The notes below the pieces were generated by a model, which saw only the letters and a list, made by a program, of their open reading frames with translations, was not told the DNA's origin and did no database searches. Source: Nematostella vectensis (lineage: Eukaryota; Cnidaria; Anthozoa; Actiniaria; Edwardsiidae). Taken from it: a stretch of 64,000 nt of DNA. The stretch's first letter is position 1. Each line of letters starts with the position of its first letter. The position numbers were made by a program, and so were the translations under genes. Location of the stretch: NCBI RefSeq assembly GCF_932526225.1, contig NC_064042.1, positions 3,083,001 to 3,147,000 of the forward strand. The letters are read 5' to 3'. Shown here in pieces: positions 1-11,893 of this stretch.

Positions 1-2
1 CT

Positions 3-3000
3 GACGATGCCACCCAAGTGTTCCTTTCGTGGACGGTTAACGAGAACGTCACTGCGACCTACATCCAGTACCGCGAGGAGGTCCCAGCGAACGCACGCAG
101 ACGCCGCGACCTGGACGCGTCTAACCGCGAAAACCTCGACTTTGTGCCAGACCCAGACGACTTTCTCTACGATGACCAGTTCAGCGATTTCGACCTCCTC
201 AGCGATCTTCCCATCTCCCGCCAGCGGCGAGCGGATGATGCGCAGGTTAGCTATGGCCGCTGGGTCGACGTACAAGGGGCTCAGGGCTTGTCACCGAACG
301 ACACTGAGTTTACGGTGGTCAACCTGGACGCTTCTAAGGTCTACCAGTTCCGTGTCATCTTCCTGTACCCCGGTGAGACCATGGCAGATATCACAGATGA
401 GATGTGGCTTGAGTCTCCGAAAAGTAAGTACCCGCTGAATCAAACATCCATTAGACTGCTTCTCACTAAAACGCTAGTGCAACGCAGGTTATTTTCCGAT
501 TTTCGATGGGGCAAGCGCAAGAGAACGCAACTGAATTTTTTGCGCTTGTGTTTGACCAGTTTACACTTGCTTTGCGTTTGCGTCAGTACTTGCTTCCTTG
601 TGAGAACCAAGGAAAAGATACAGTATATGTGTTTTTTTTTTCTCATTATGCGGATGGACACAGAAATGTCTCACTAGAATCCAAGCACAAACGCCAGCAA
701 CACAATGCACCTGCGTTCCAGTGAGTCAAAACCATTTACCTTGAGATTCGGTACTTTGAATTTACGCTCAGAAAACATGAGTATTTTCCAGTCGCGGTCA
801 AATGGAAAGACATCTGTCGCTGACAAGTTTTTCACGTTCATTATTCTGGTTCAAAATCATGACTTTTTCAGTGTTATGCATTATCGTTTCGTGGGAGGAT
901 ATACATGTTCGCGCCTGCTAATAGCCTTGTTTTGTTGTAGTTGTGCCATTACCGGTGCCAGGTAAGCGGTCAGGCGGGCTGTCCACGGATGAGCTGATCG
1001 CCATCATTGGCGGGTGCGGAGGGGTACTGCTCATCCTTCTCGTTATCTTGGGGCTCTGCTGCATCAAGAGGCGCAAGAAGCCTTATGGAGGTGAGCATTT
1101 AACTATCCAGTCTCGTAGCCGCTCGTTGCGTGACAAGTGTCACCTCACGTCCGCTTGTTTCGTGACAGACGACCTTGCCGCTCGCCGCTCTTTACGTGAC
1201 AAATGTCACGATACGGCCGCTCTTTGCGTGACAGATGTCACGACACGGCCGCTTTTTGCGTGACACATATCATGACACGGCCGCTCTACGTGACAGACGT
1301 CACGACACATCTGCTCTTTGTAATTCTAACTCGTGCTCTGTTATCTCCTCAGCTGGCTCTGTGGAAATGTCTCAGGCCAGGTAAGTTCTCGTCTAGCCTT
1401 AGCTCTAGTCCAGACATTAATTACACAACTCTCCCATATTTCTCACATTACGCCGAGCCTGTCGCTATTTACGGACTGAGCGAACAAATCTTTCCTTAAA
1501 TCCCAGTCCATATACCTTTTGTATTTATATAAACTCATACCATATCTATTGCCTATCAGCGGGTTGAACGCATACCCGAGCTATGCGGCGGGTGGCCCGG
1601 ACATCGCCCGAGTCAATAACGATATCCATCGTAGCTACGCTGGTGAGGACGTAGAAGACGACCCATTCATCGAGGCGCACATCGCAACTCTGCAAGCTGT
1701 GGACGGCAAAAAGAAGAAAAAGCCCGAACCCCCGGTGAATTACGGCTACGCTTCACAAGGTGACTAGATAGGGCGTGTCCCTTTTGACCACCCCAGAATA
1801 TAGTGGTACCCTGTGGTGTCATTGCTCGTCTATTAACGAAATAGGGCGTGTCCCTTTTGACCACCCCCAGAATATAGTGGTACCCTGTGGTGTCATTGCT
1901 CGTCTATTAACGAGATAGGGCGTGTCCCTTTTGACCACCCCCAGAATATAGTGGTACCCTGTGGTGTCATTGCTCGTCTATTAGGGCGTGTCCCTTTTAA
2001 CCACCCCAATATATAGGGGTACCCTGTGGTGTCATTGCTCGTCTATTAACGAGATAGGGCTTGTCCCTTTTGACCACCCCCAAAATATAGTGGTACCCTG
2101 TGGTGTCATTGCTCGTCTATTAACGAGATAGGGCGTGTCCCTTTTGACCACCCCAGACTAAGGGGTACCCTTAGGTGTCATTGCACGTTCATTAACGTCA
2201 CATAAAAAGAACGGTATTTTGAGTCAGCCCTAGCATTTCCCCATTCAAGTCACAATATTACTATTTGTAGCAACTACTGTTGATTTTTGTTTGTTCGATT
2301 CTCCATTTATTGCTGCTCACAAATTCCATTGTTGTGTAAAGCCTTGCCGAAATGAAAGAGAATTTGTACGTTGATGGATCTAAATACATGGGTGAGAGAT
2401 TGAATGGAAAGATAAATGAAAAAGCATTATTACGTGAATGGATCTGAAAAAATGCGTGGGAGATTTGAATGGAAAGATACATGGCTAGAGACGGATAACA
2501 TCAAAACAGTCACCGATTTCCTCTAGCTAACTAGCGCAGAATTTAACAGGTTACTGTGATATGACATGCCTCTTATCCGAAATAATTTGGCTTATCACTG
2601 TTATTATTTTGATGTTGATGTATTTTGTCTCACTAACACTTAATCGAAAGACAAATACTAACCCGGCAGACTAACCAATCACCACCAATCAACCACCACG
2701 AAATTGGTCATTGCTGCGTGATGTTACATGTCATGAAACGTGGCCTACACGTATCGTCACGTGACGTCTTGTGTAACGTCATATGCATGCTCACATGAGA
2801 TCGCTTTATTTGTCCAATGAAGCCACATGCATCGTCACGTGGCACTGCATGTATTATCACGTGTATCATCACGTGGTACTGCATGTATTATCACGTGATA
2901 CGGCAGGTATCATCGCGTGGCACTGCACGTATTATCACGTGATGCTGCATGTATCACCACGTGGCACTGAATGTATTATCACGTGATACCGCATGTACGA

Positions 3001-6000
3001 TCACGTGATTCGCATGCATCATCGCGTGACGCCTTTTGTTTCGTCGTGTCAGACCGCATGTTCCGTTCGGCATGCTGCACATGTGTCTTTCCACAAATCT
3101 GTCAGCACTAACGTACTAAAATCACCAATCACATCACTCGTTTTATTACGTGTCATGTTTTCGTTTGGTATCTGTTTTGGACCAATCACATCGGCCGTTA
3201 CGTCTTATGGTGTAAGAGACGTGCCATGATTGGCTGATCCATTCACCAACCCGGTTTGTGGTGCTTTTGACTAGACTCTTTCCGGCCACAAGAAATGCTT
3301 CTTAACCCTGGATCCCGTGCAGGTCTGCGAGGCATGAGCCGTAGCATGGGGCAGCTGGAGGGCTCACCCCGCTCCAGCTACTCTGCCGCCGGGCCCCAAC
3401 GGGACGGCGCCACCACCCTCCCGGCCTACCACGAGCCGCCCTCCTTTGAGGAAGCCATCCGGCAGTCGGGGCGGAAATCCAAGAACAAGAACCGCTCAAC
3501 GGGGGATTTGATGGACCCTCCTGGCAGACTAATGGATGACTCTGATGAGTCTAGTGATACGGACCGTTATTACCGTCCCCCGTCCAAGCTCAAGCTCCGC
3601 CCACCGAGCTCGGATGAAGACCCAGGGTACTCATCCGTGGATGTGCTCAGTAACGGGAATCGCCGCTCTGTCCCGGACGCTGCCAGGCTAGCAGATCAAG
3701 GACTCCTGGATCGGTCAGGGCCCTATGCTCGTCCCATGAAGCCGCCCAAAGGCAAACGTGGCCCTCCTTCATCCACGACGAGCGATTCTGTCAGGGGTAG
3801 GCTGTGCCAGGTTTTATGTGTCTCTGATCTTGTTGTTTATGCCTCAAGCTTGTAAAATGCAGTAAATCTGTAATGCGATAAAAAAAGGCCTATGCTATAA
3901 AATATTCAAATTCAATAACAACAGTAAAGTTAAAAGAGTTCTCGTGTGTTCTTAAACTTACACGTTTCTTTTTAAAACATTGTGTATTTTCTCTCTCATG
4001 GTGTATTTTCTCTCCTCTGCCTTCAGAGCTGTTTTGAGATAATTAAACATTTTTAAAAAATACAAAAAGTAATTGAAAAAAGTCGCCTAAAAAGTCGCCG
4101 AGCATATCAATACACAAAAAGCATCACACAAAAATTCAGAAGAAGATACAGCTTTACTATTGCCGGTCTTTCTCGAGCACTGACTTTGATATAAAGAATA
4201 AAAGTAAGAAATAAAGTATCAACTTAACGCGCACAAAATAAAAATTATACATCATTGTCATCATAACCATCTGCATCTGTGTAGTTACTTTGTAAACATC
4301 TCGGTGTTGTTATAATAAAAACGTTTATGCGAAATTCTGCTTTTAAAAGCTACTAAAATAGCGTTCACTGCTGCTAAATGGTGTGAATCTCTATACCCAG
4401 CTTAACGTTATGCCTTGTTGAGGTAAATTATATCCAGTTTAACGTTATTCCTTGTTGAGGTAAACTATAACCAGCTTAACGTTATGCCTTGTTGAGGTAA
4501 ATTATTGCATTTTTGTGACCAGACGCCACATGCCCTCTAACACCTAACCTGTCTAATATGTCTATTGAATTGCCTTGTGTGGTTATTAGGCTAGGGTCTT
4601 GTTGAAAGATGTCCTTCCTAGGTTATATGCAGTCGGTCCCATGGTCGTTGTCCAAGGAAAAAAAACGAAATTCGCGTACCTCATTTCTGCACAGAGGTGC
4701 CATAATCCGAGCCATAAAACGAGCTTTTAATGCATGAATTCTTCTATCTCTTCAATGGACAGCGTTTATGGGATCGTTATGGGTATACTGTCTTATGTGG
4801 CATGGTGATGTGTATATTGTCTCATCTTCTTAGAGTACCTTGCTCAAGGAAGAGCTCCGCCTACAAGTTCTTATTGGTTGATTTACCAAGTAAAACTAAG
4901 GGCTGGTCTAGTGTGATTGCGAGCACCCGTCCGCTGTCCTTTGTCCATTGTTGCTCTACTGTCTTTATGTGGCTTATTTGTGAGGGTACTGTCAACTCTC
5001 TCTGTAACAGACAGTTTCCGGTCCGTAGCTTTGTGTCCGTTATACGAAAGTCCGTGATAACGGTCTGTCAGTCATTTCTTTGTATTTCGTTCTTGTCAGG
5101 GATCGTATGTCCAGAATAACGAGGTTTCCGTAATATCGGATTGTCCGTAAGGCGAGAGTTGATTGTAACAAGGTTTTCGTCATAGTGTGGTGGTCCGCAA
5201 GACAAGAGTTGACTGTGTTGTTATTGAGGTTATTGTAATGTTTACAGATTATCGACCTCCGCCCGCTGACCCGTTCGTTGATGAGCCAGCATGGCCGGGT
5301 GGCTATCACGATGAATACGACTCATGTTAGTAAACCGAGTAAACTCAATTAAACAACTTTTCATAAACGCAAGGTAAAATTCCTTGTAATGGAACCTCTA
5401 CAGGCCGCTATTTAAACGTTTTTTTTTTTAACTTACCCGATTGCAAACAACAATTGCACATTAAAAACATAATATCATTTTTAATAACCTCAGGGGCAGA
5501 TTGGGTGGATATCCACCCCTCTTTGAGTAGACAAGTAAAAAGTCATTTCTCAACCTGTAAGCTAAACCTGAACCTGTTTTGTGTTTTTTTTTTCCTTCTA
5601 ATACTGATTAAGTTTTTTATGCTACCTGGGGGTAAGCGGGCGAGTGCTAAATCCAACCCTGCCCTGACCCATGTCGAACGTTTAAGTCAAGGCACTTAGG
5701 TACTATGAACTAGCATTTGTATCAGAATGCAGTCTGTTAAACTCTGTTGACCTTTTGAAATTGATGCTTTTATGAGGTTCCACTACAATGGCGTTTCTTT
5801 AATGTTGGTAAATAAATAAAAGTGGTGAATCATGATAATGTAATGTTGCACAAACGTGAAGGTAAAGTCGTGTAGCCGACATTGATAACTTGTTATAACC
5901 ACATGAAAAATGCACAGGTGCACATGTCTCGTTATCTTAGTATATCCGTCCATCGTGTCTCTTTCTAACTGTCCAATCATTGTGTTTGTCTTTCCAAGCG

Positions 6001-9000
6001 TCCATCTGACTGTCCATCTTATCTTTCTGCCTAATGTCTACCTTTCCGTTCGTTTAACTCTCCACATCCAGTTTTTCTGTTTGATTGTCTGTTTGAATGA
6101 ATAACTATTACATCTTTCTAACACTCCCTCCTTTTGTATAACTGTCCGTCCGTCCGTTTATCAATCTTTTTTCTGTCTGTGTGTCTGTCTGTCTCTCTGT
6201 GAATCTCTCCTCTCCCACTCGCACTTTCTCTTTGTCCCGTCGTTTGCGAAATTCTATCAATAATCCAGAAAGAGACCTTTGCACTGTTCCTCTCCCCCCC
6301 AGGGCCACCCCCACAGTACACTGCTGAAGACCGCGCGTCCATTCCTGGGATCGAGGATGACTATGAGCCGCGCGACTCTCGACGACGCCCGATCAGCGGT
6401 AACATGCTGGAGCTTGAGCCAGATTACCGTAACGACCGTCTCCCTGATCTCCCACCGCGCATGCCCGAGCTTCACGGTAGCAGAGGCCTTATGAAGGAAC
6501 CACGTAAGTTATATTCAGCGACTAATGAATAACCTATTTTGGTCGTGTGAATCAATAGTGTCCGCGCGGGAATAAACCATTTAACATAGTAATTGCCGCG
6601 CTGTGTAGGCCCTTCTCCATATTGGCCGCGTTGTATAGGCCCTTTTCCATATTGGCCGCGTTGTATAGGCCCTTTTCCATATTGGCCGCGTTGTATAGGC
6701 CCTTTTCCATATTGGCCGCGTTGTATAGGCCCTTTCCTATAATGGCCGCGTTGTATAGGCCCTTTCCTATAATGGCCGCGTTGTATAGGCCCTTTTCTAT
6801 AATGGCCGCGCTTCATAGAACCGTCTCCATAATGGTCGCTCTTTATAGGCCCTTTTCCATAATGGCCGTGCTGTATAGGCCCCTTTTCCCTAATGGCCAC
6901 GCTGTATAGGCCCTTTTCCATAATGACCACGCTGTATAGGCCCCTTTTCCATAATGGCCACGCTGTATAGGCCCTTTTCCCTAATGGCCACGCTGTATAG
7001 GCCCTTTTCCCTAATGGCCACGCTGTATAGGCCCCTTTTCCCTAATGACCACGCTGTATAGGCCCTTTTCCCTAATGACCACGCTGTATAGGCCCTTTTC
7101 CCTAATGACCACGCTGTATAGGCCCTTTTCCATAATGGCCGTGCTGTATAGGCCCTTTTCCCTAATGACCACGCTGTATAGGCCCTTTTCCCTAATGGCC
7201 ACGTTGTATAGGCCCTTTTCCATAATGGCCGTGCTGTATAGGCCCTTTTCCCTAATGACCACGCTGTATAGGCCCTTTTCCCTAATGGCCACGCTGTATA
7301 GGCCCTTTTCCATAATGACCACGCTGTATAGGCCCTTTTCCATAATGACCACGCTGTATAGGCCCTTTTCCATAATGACCACGCTGTATAGGCCCTTTTC
7401 CATAATGACCACGCTGTATAGGCCCTTTTCCATAATGACCACGCTGTATAGGCCCTTTTCCATAATGACCACGCTGTATAGGCCCTTTTCCATAATGACC
7501 ACGCTGTATAGGCCCTTTTCCCTAATGACCACGCTGTATAGGCCCTTTTCCCTAATGACCACGCTGTATAGGCCCTTTTCCCTAATGACCACGCTGTATA
7601 GGCCCTTTTCCCTAATGACCACGCTGTATAGGCCCTTTTCCATAATGACCACGCTGTATAGGCCCTTTTCCATAATGACCACGCTGTATAGGCCCTTTTC
7701 CCTAATGACCACGCTGTATAGGCCCTTTTCCCTAATGGCCACGCTGTATAGGCCCTTTTCCCTAATGGCCACGCTGTATAGGCCCCTTTTCCCTAATGGC
7801 CACGCTGTATAGGCCCTTTTCCATAATGACCACGCTGTATAGGCCCTTTTCCCTAATGACCACGCTGTATAGGCCCTTTTCCATAATGGCCGTGCTGTAT
7901 AGGCCCCTTTTCCCTAATGACCACGCTGTATAGGCCCTTTTCCATAATGGCCGTGCTGTATAGGCCCCTTTTCCATAATGGCCGTGCTGTATAGGCCCCT
8001 TTTCCATAATGGCCACGCTGTATAGGCCCTTTTCCCTAATGACCACGCTGTATAGGCCCCTCTTCCATAATGGCCACGCTGTATAGGCCCTTTTCCCTAA
8101 TGACCACGCTGTATAGGCCCTTTTCCATAATGGCCATGCTGTATAGGCCCTTTTCCATAATGGCCGGGCTGTATAGGCCCCTTTTCCATAATGGCCGGGC
8201 TGTATAGGCCCTTTTCCCTAATGACCACGCTGTATAGGCCCTTTTCCCTAATGACCACGCTGTATAGGCCCCTTTTCCATAATGGCCACGCTGTATAGGC
8301 CCCTTTTCCATAATGGCCACGCTGTATAGGCCCCTTTTCCATAATGGCCACGCTGTATAGGCCCCTTTTCCATAATGGCCACGCTGTATAGGCCCCTTTT
8401 CCATAATGGCCACGCTGTATAGGCCCCTTTTCCCTAATGACCACGCTGTATAGGCCCCTTTTCCATAATGGCCACGCTGTATAGGCCCCTTTTCCCTAAT
8501 GGCCGGGCTGTATAGGCCCCTTTTCCCTAATGACCACGCTGTATAGGCCCTTTTCCATAATGACCACGCTTTATAGGCCCTTTTCCCTAATGACCACGCT
8601 GTATAGGCCCCTTTTCCCTAATGACCACGCTGTATAGGCCCTTTTCCCTAATGACCACGCTGTATAGGCCCCTTTTCCATAATGGCCGGGCTGTATAGGC
8701 CCCTTTTCCCTAATGACCACGCTGTATAGGCCCTTTTCCCTAATGACCACGCTGTATAGGCCCTTTTCCATAATGGCCACGCTGTATAGGCCCCTTTTCC
8801 ATAATGGCCGGGCTGTATAGGCCCTTTTCCATAATGACCACGCTGTATAGGCCCCTTTTCCATAATGACCACGCTGTATAGGCCCTTTTCCCTAATGACC
8901 ACGCTGTATAGGCCCCTTTTCCCTAATGACCACGCTGTGTAGGCCCTTTTCCATAATGGCCACGCTGTATAGGCCCCTTTTCCATAATGGCTGGGCTGTA

Positions 9001-11893
9001 TAGGCCCTTTTCCATAATGACCACGCTGTATAGGCCCCTTTTCCATAATGACCACGCTGTATAGGCCCTTTTCCCTAATGACCACGCTGTATAGGCCCCT
9101 TTTCCCTAATGACCACGCTGTATAGGCCCTTTTCCCTAATGACCACGCTGTATAGGCCCTTTTCCATAATGGCCACGCTGTATAGGCCCCTTTTCCATAA
9201 TGGCCGGGCTGTATAGGCCCTTTTCCATAATGACCACGCTGTATAGGCCCCTTTTCCATAATGACCACGCTGTATAGGCCCTTTTCCCTAATGACCACGC
9301 TGTATAGGCCCCTTTTCCCTAATGGCCACGCTGTATAGGCCCTTTTCCATAATGGCCGCGTGTTCATGGTGGCATTCGACGAATGACATATTTTATGGTT
9401 TTAATTAGCGAGTCGGCGGGCTCTTCTAAGCACGGCTTGGCAGTCGCCACCAAGCTATCGCGATTGTTAGTGATCCAATAATCTAAAAGAATAAAATAAA
9501 TTGCATGTTATGAAGTTGACATAGCATTATACTTGTTATTTTTGACTCCATTACCATTGTCATCACCAAAATTATCTTTCGCAGTGTTATCACTATCGTC
9601 ATCATCATTGTTATCATCATTATTACTCTGGCCTTAAAAATCATGATCTTATACCCGTCACCGTAATTATTATCATCATAATCATCATTCTGGTCGTCAT
9701 TATCATCATCACCCTCATCATCATCCTCATCATAAGTCTTACCTGATCTCATACCTGTAGCCATTATCATCATTATCGTAAATCATCATTATCGCCATCA
9801 TCATTATCATCAACCGTCATCATAATCGCCATTATCATCATCATCAACCGTCATCATCATTGCCATTATCAATATCATCATCATCAACTGTCATCATCAT
9901 TATCATTATCATCATCATCAACCGTCATCATCATTGCCGTTATTATCATCATTATCATCATCAACCGTCATCATCATCGCCATTATCATAAGCATCATCA
10001 TCATTGCCATTATCATCATCATTATAATTATTCTTACCTGATCTATACTTGTAACCATTATCATCATTATCGTCAATCATCATCATCGCCATCAATTATC
10101 ATCATCATCAACCGTCATCATCATCATCCTTATCATTACTCTTACCTGATCTCATACCTGTAACCATTATCATCATTATCGTAAATCTTCATCATCGCCA
10201 TCAATTATCATCATCATCATCAACCGTCATAATCATCGCCATTATCATTATCATCATCATCACCCGTAATCATCATGAACATTACTAATATACTAACCGA
10301 ACTAATTGCTAACTAACCACATTAAAATTATCGCTTGACCTAAAACTGAACTTCGTTGAGCAGCTCAATATACCGCTAAACACGCACTGAAAAACACTGC
10401 ACCTTGATCTTCACTGTACAACGGTCAATTTCATCTAATGACGTGCCGTCCGTGAATTTACTGGTTTAAACAAGCCAGAAATGTATAAATAAGTTGCGCT
10501 TTACTAATTTAGGAGGAATCTTACGTGTATTATTGCTAGATGAAACTGCACATGCTTAGTGTCCCGTTAGATCGTCACAAATAAGCACCGGAATAAACAA
10601 ATAAATGCTATTCACTCCCGTAGTTAACGACAGCCCGCTGCCAGAACCGCCCTCGTTTTTACGAGACTTCGTAGAATCCGACGATGAATATGTCCCACCG
10701 TCGTCTCGATCTTTCACCGAACCGCGTACTCCGACCGGTCGCAGTAGACAGGTGACTAAACGCTGCCATGCCAAATAGTAAAAGTTCTTGTTGCGATGGC
10801 TTCCAGGGGGCTAACCGTTGAATGTTCTGAGCATGATATCTTCTAACCCTAAACACTATGTTTTTAGCGCTCCATATTTAAAATCCTAATGCGTGTTAAA
10901 AATGACCCATCTAGGAATCGAAGAAGTTTAACCTATAGGGCCGAGAGACTGAAAAATACTCTCCATTTCTCGACCGGGAATCGAACCCATTTTATCAGAA
11001 GTGAGAGTTCCCATACGCTGACGCCCTAACACGCTGGTCCTCCTGTAAAAGGAAAATCTGTTGCATGGAACTGATGGCCCCAGTTCTGCTTAGTACCCCG
11101 TTAAACACCCGCATTGCCAAGCTCTTAAAATTGTTTAATGTTTCCCGTTATATATGTCATCGTAAAAATCGCTAATATAATGCCCAGTAAACTTGCTTTT
11201 CCCAATAAAAAATAAATTCAACTTCGTATTTGAAAATATTTTGTCTAGCTTTATTCTAAAATAAACATGAAGCTGAATCACTTACCCTATCTAATACAGC
11301 GAATTTTGTAACTAACGTTTCAACCCTTTGGAGCACTCGCACAATACCGGGCTCATTATTTCTAACCTTTGGCATGTCTTTAGTTGCTATTGTTGTTAGT
11401 CATATTGTTTCCCCTTTTCTGTCCTGCATGTGCTTGAATATAAAAATAAATAAAGGTTTTACTACAAAAAAAAAATTACAAAGTCGACCCAGTTCCCTGA
11501 TATTTTTTTAGGTGCAATAAACATTGTAGCGTGCAAACCCAATCCGTTTCTAGCCGAGGTTCTCTAATGTTTTTAATCTCCCAGCACTTTGAGAGCTTGC
11601 TGTAATAGATAAACTGCACTAGATAATCTGCACTAGCAAATAAGAGAATAAGCCAACCGTACGTAATCATCCAAAAATAAAATTACTGCACTCGGCTAAT
11701 ACGACACTCGTACTCATTCCTTCCACAGCCTTACGTCAATATCCACGGTCAACTGGTGCGGCCAGGTTCCCAAGGATCTGACCTCAACCGCAACGAGCCC
11801 GAACCCGAGCCGGAACCTCGCCGAGCGAGTCCCGGAGTTCCAGACGATAGAAATCACGAAGTCGGCTATGTCAGTAGCGGGTTCTTAGTGTGA
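3..11893 (+). CDS. Type I membrane receptor/adhesion protein with FN3 domain, 3' part (5' end outside window)
   Basis: Ten exons join in phase: 3-423, 941-1090, 1353-1380, 1560-1759, 3323-3796, 5248-5325, 6303-6503, 10624-10751, 11729-11893 (stop TGA); the first is open at the left edge. Exon 10624-10751 is inferred because it supplies the phase needed by the last exon and has AG/GT borders. The first exon encodes an FN3-like fold (FLSWTVNENVTATYIQYREE, later VYQFRVIFLYPG) with a 41-residue acidic insert between RRRR and RQRR. Exon 2 gives a single transmembrane helix (LIAIIGGCGGVLLILLVILG) followed by basic KRRKK. The remaining exons form a cytoplasmic tail of about 400 residues, rich in proline, serine and acidic residues, with LPAY and PPSF motifs, ending in GFLV, which fits a class II PDZ ligand. 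It is probably an Ig/FN3 adhesion receptor of the sidekick/neogenin type, but the tail does not identify the family. Confidence 0.75.
1095..1330. repeat. Short tandem repeat in receptor intron (GTGACA..TGTCAC units)
   Basis: About six imperfect units of roughly 34-40 bp share GCCGCTCTTTGCGTGACA and the small palindrome GTGACAnnTGTCAC. They sit in the intron between the transmembrane exon and the next small exon. Confidence 0.7.
1766..2195. repeat. 74-bp tandem repeat, about six copies
   Basis: Units begin with GGGCGTGTCCCTTTTGACCA and end with CATTGCTCGTCTATTAACGA. Spacing is about 74 bp, with one shorter copy near 1984. The array begins a few bases after the exon 1560-1759 donor, so it is entirely intronic. 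Confidence 0.85.
2715..3060. repeat. CACGTG-rich tandem repeat in receptor intron
   Basis: Degenerate units of about 28-30 bp contain TATTATCACGTG and CGTGGCACTGCATG. The palindrome CACGTG (E-box core) recurs about ten times in 300 bp. A separate CACGTG-rich array lies at the far right of the window. Confidence 0.75.
3797..5247. other. Receptor intron with a three-copy tandem repeat
   Basis: This AT-rich intron shows no convincing exon. At about 4385-4510 there are three copies of a roughly 40-bp unit containing CTTAACGTTATGCCTTGTTG and AGGTAAATTAT. Nothing else was recognised. Confidence 0.5.
6590..9366. repeat. 30-bp minisatellite, about 90 copies
   Basis: The unit is GACCACGCTGTATAGGCCCT followed by TTTCCATAAT, with 31-bp variants carrying an extra C, and internal variants GACC/GGCC and CATAAT/CCTAAT. 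The array fills 2.8 kb of the intron between receptor exons 6303-6503 and 10624-10751. Because 30 is a multiple of three and the unit lacks stops in several frames, both strands show long open frames (MTTLYRPFSI repeats on +, EKGLYSVVI repeats on -). These are repeat artefacts, not genes. The left end (6600-6800) carries a TTGGCCGCG variant and the middle is the most homogeneous. Confidence 0.95.
9480..10275. repeat. (ATC/CAT)n-rich low-complexity tract
   Basis: The region is dominated by CATCATTATCATCATC-type trinucleotides with recurring CAACCGTCATCATCAT blocks, and with CTTACCTGATCTCATACCTG (and a near variant) recurring three times about 300-400 bp apart. It lies in the same receptor intron as the minisatellite. 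Confidence 0.9.
10895..11060 (-). repeat. tRNA-derived SINE-like sequence
   Basis: On the minus strand a pol III B-box match GGTTCGATTCC (complement of 10977-10987) lies about 45 bases downstream of an A-box-like CAGCGTGTTAGGGCGTCAGC. The order and spacing fit a tRNA-related SINE head. The flanking arms do not pair as an acceptor stem, so this is not an intact tRNA gene. Confidence 0.4.

Noticed and set aside
6590-9366. CRISPR-like array
   Set aside because: Units are contiguous with no unique spacers, and the genome is an animal's.
6472-9367. Long repeated-peptide frames on both strands (MTTLYRPFSI, EKGLYSVVI)
   Set aside because: The 30-bp unit is a multiple of three with few stops; frames exist on both strands and shift wherever a 31-bp unit occurs.
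10971-11045. Intact tRNA gene on minus strand
   Set aside because: B-box and A-box-like motifs are present but acceptor and anticodon stems do not pair; kept only as a SINE-like relic.
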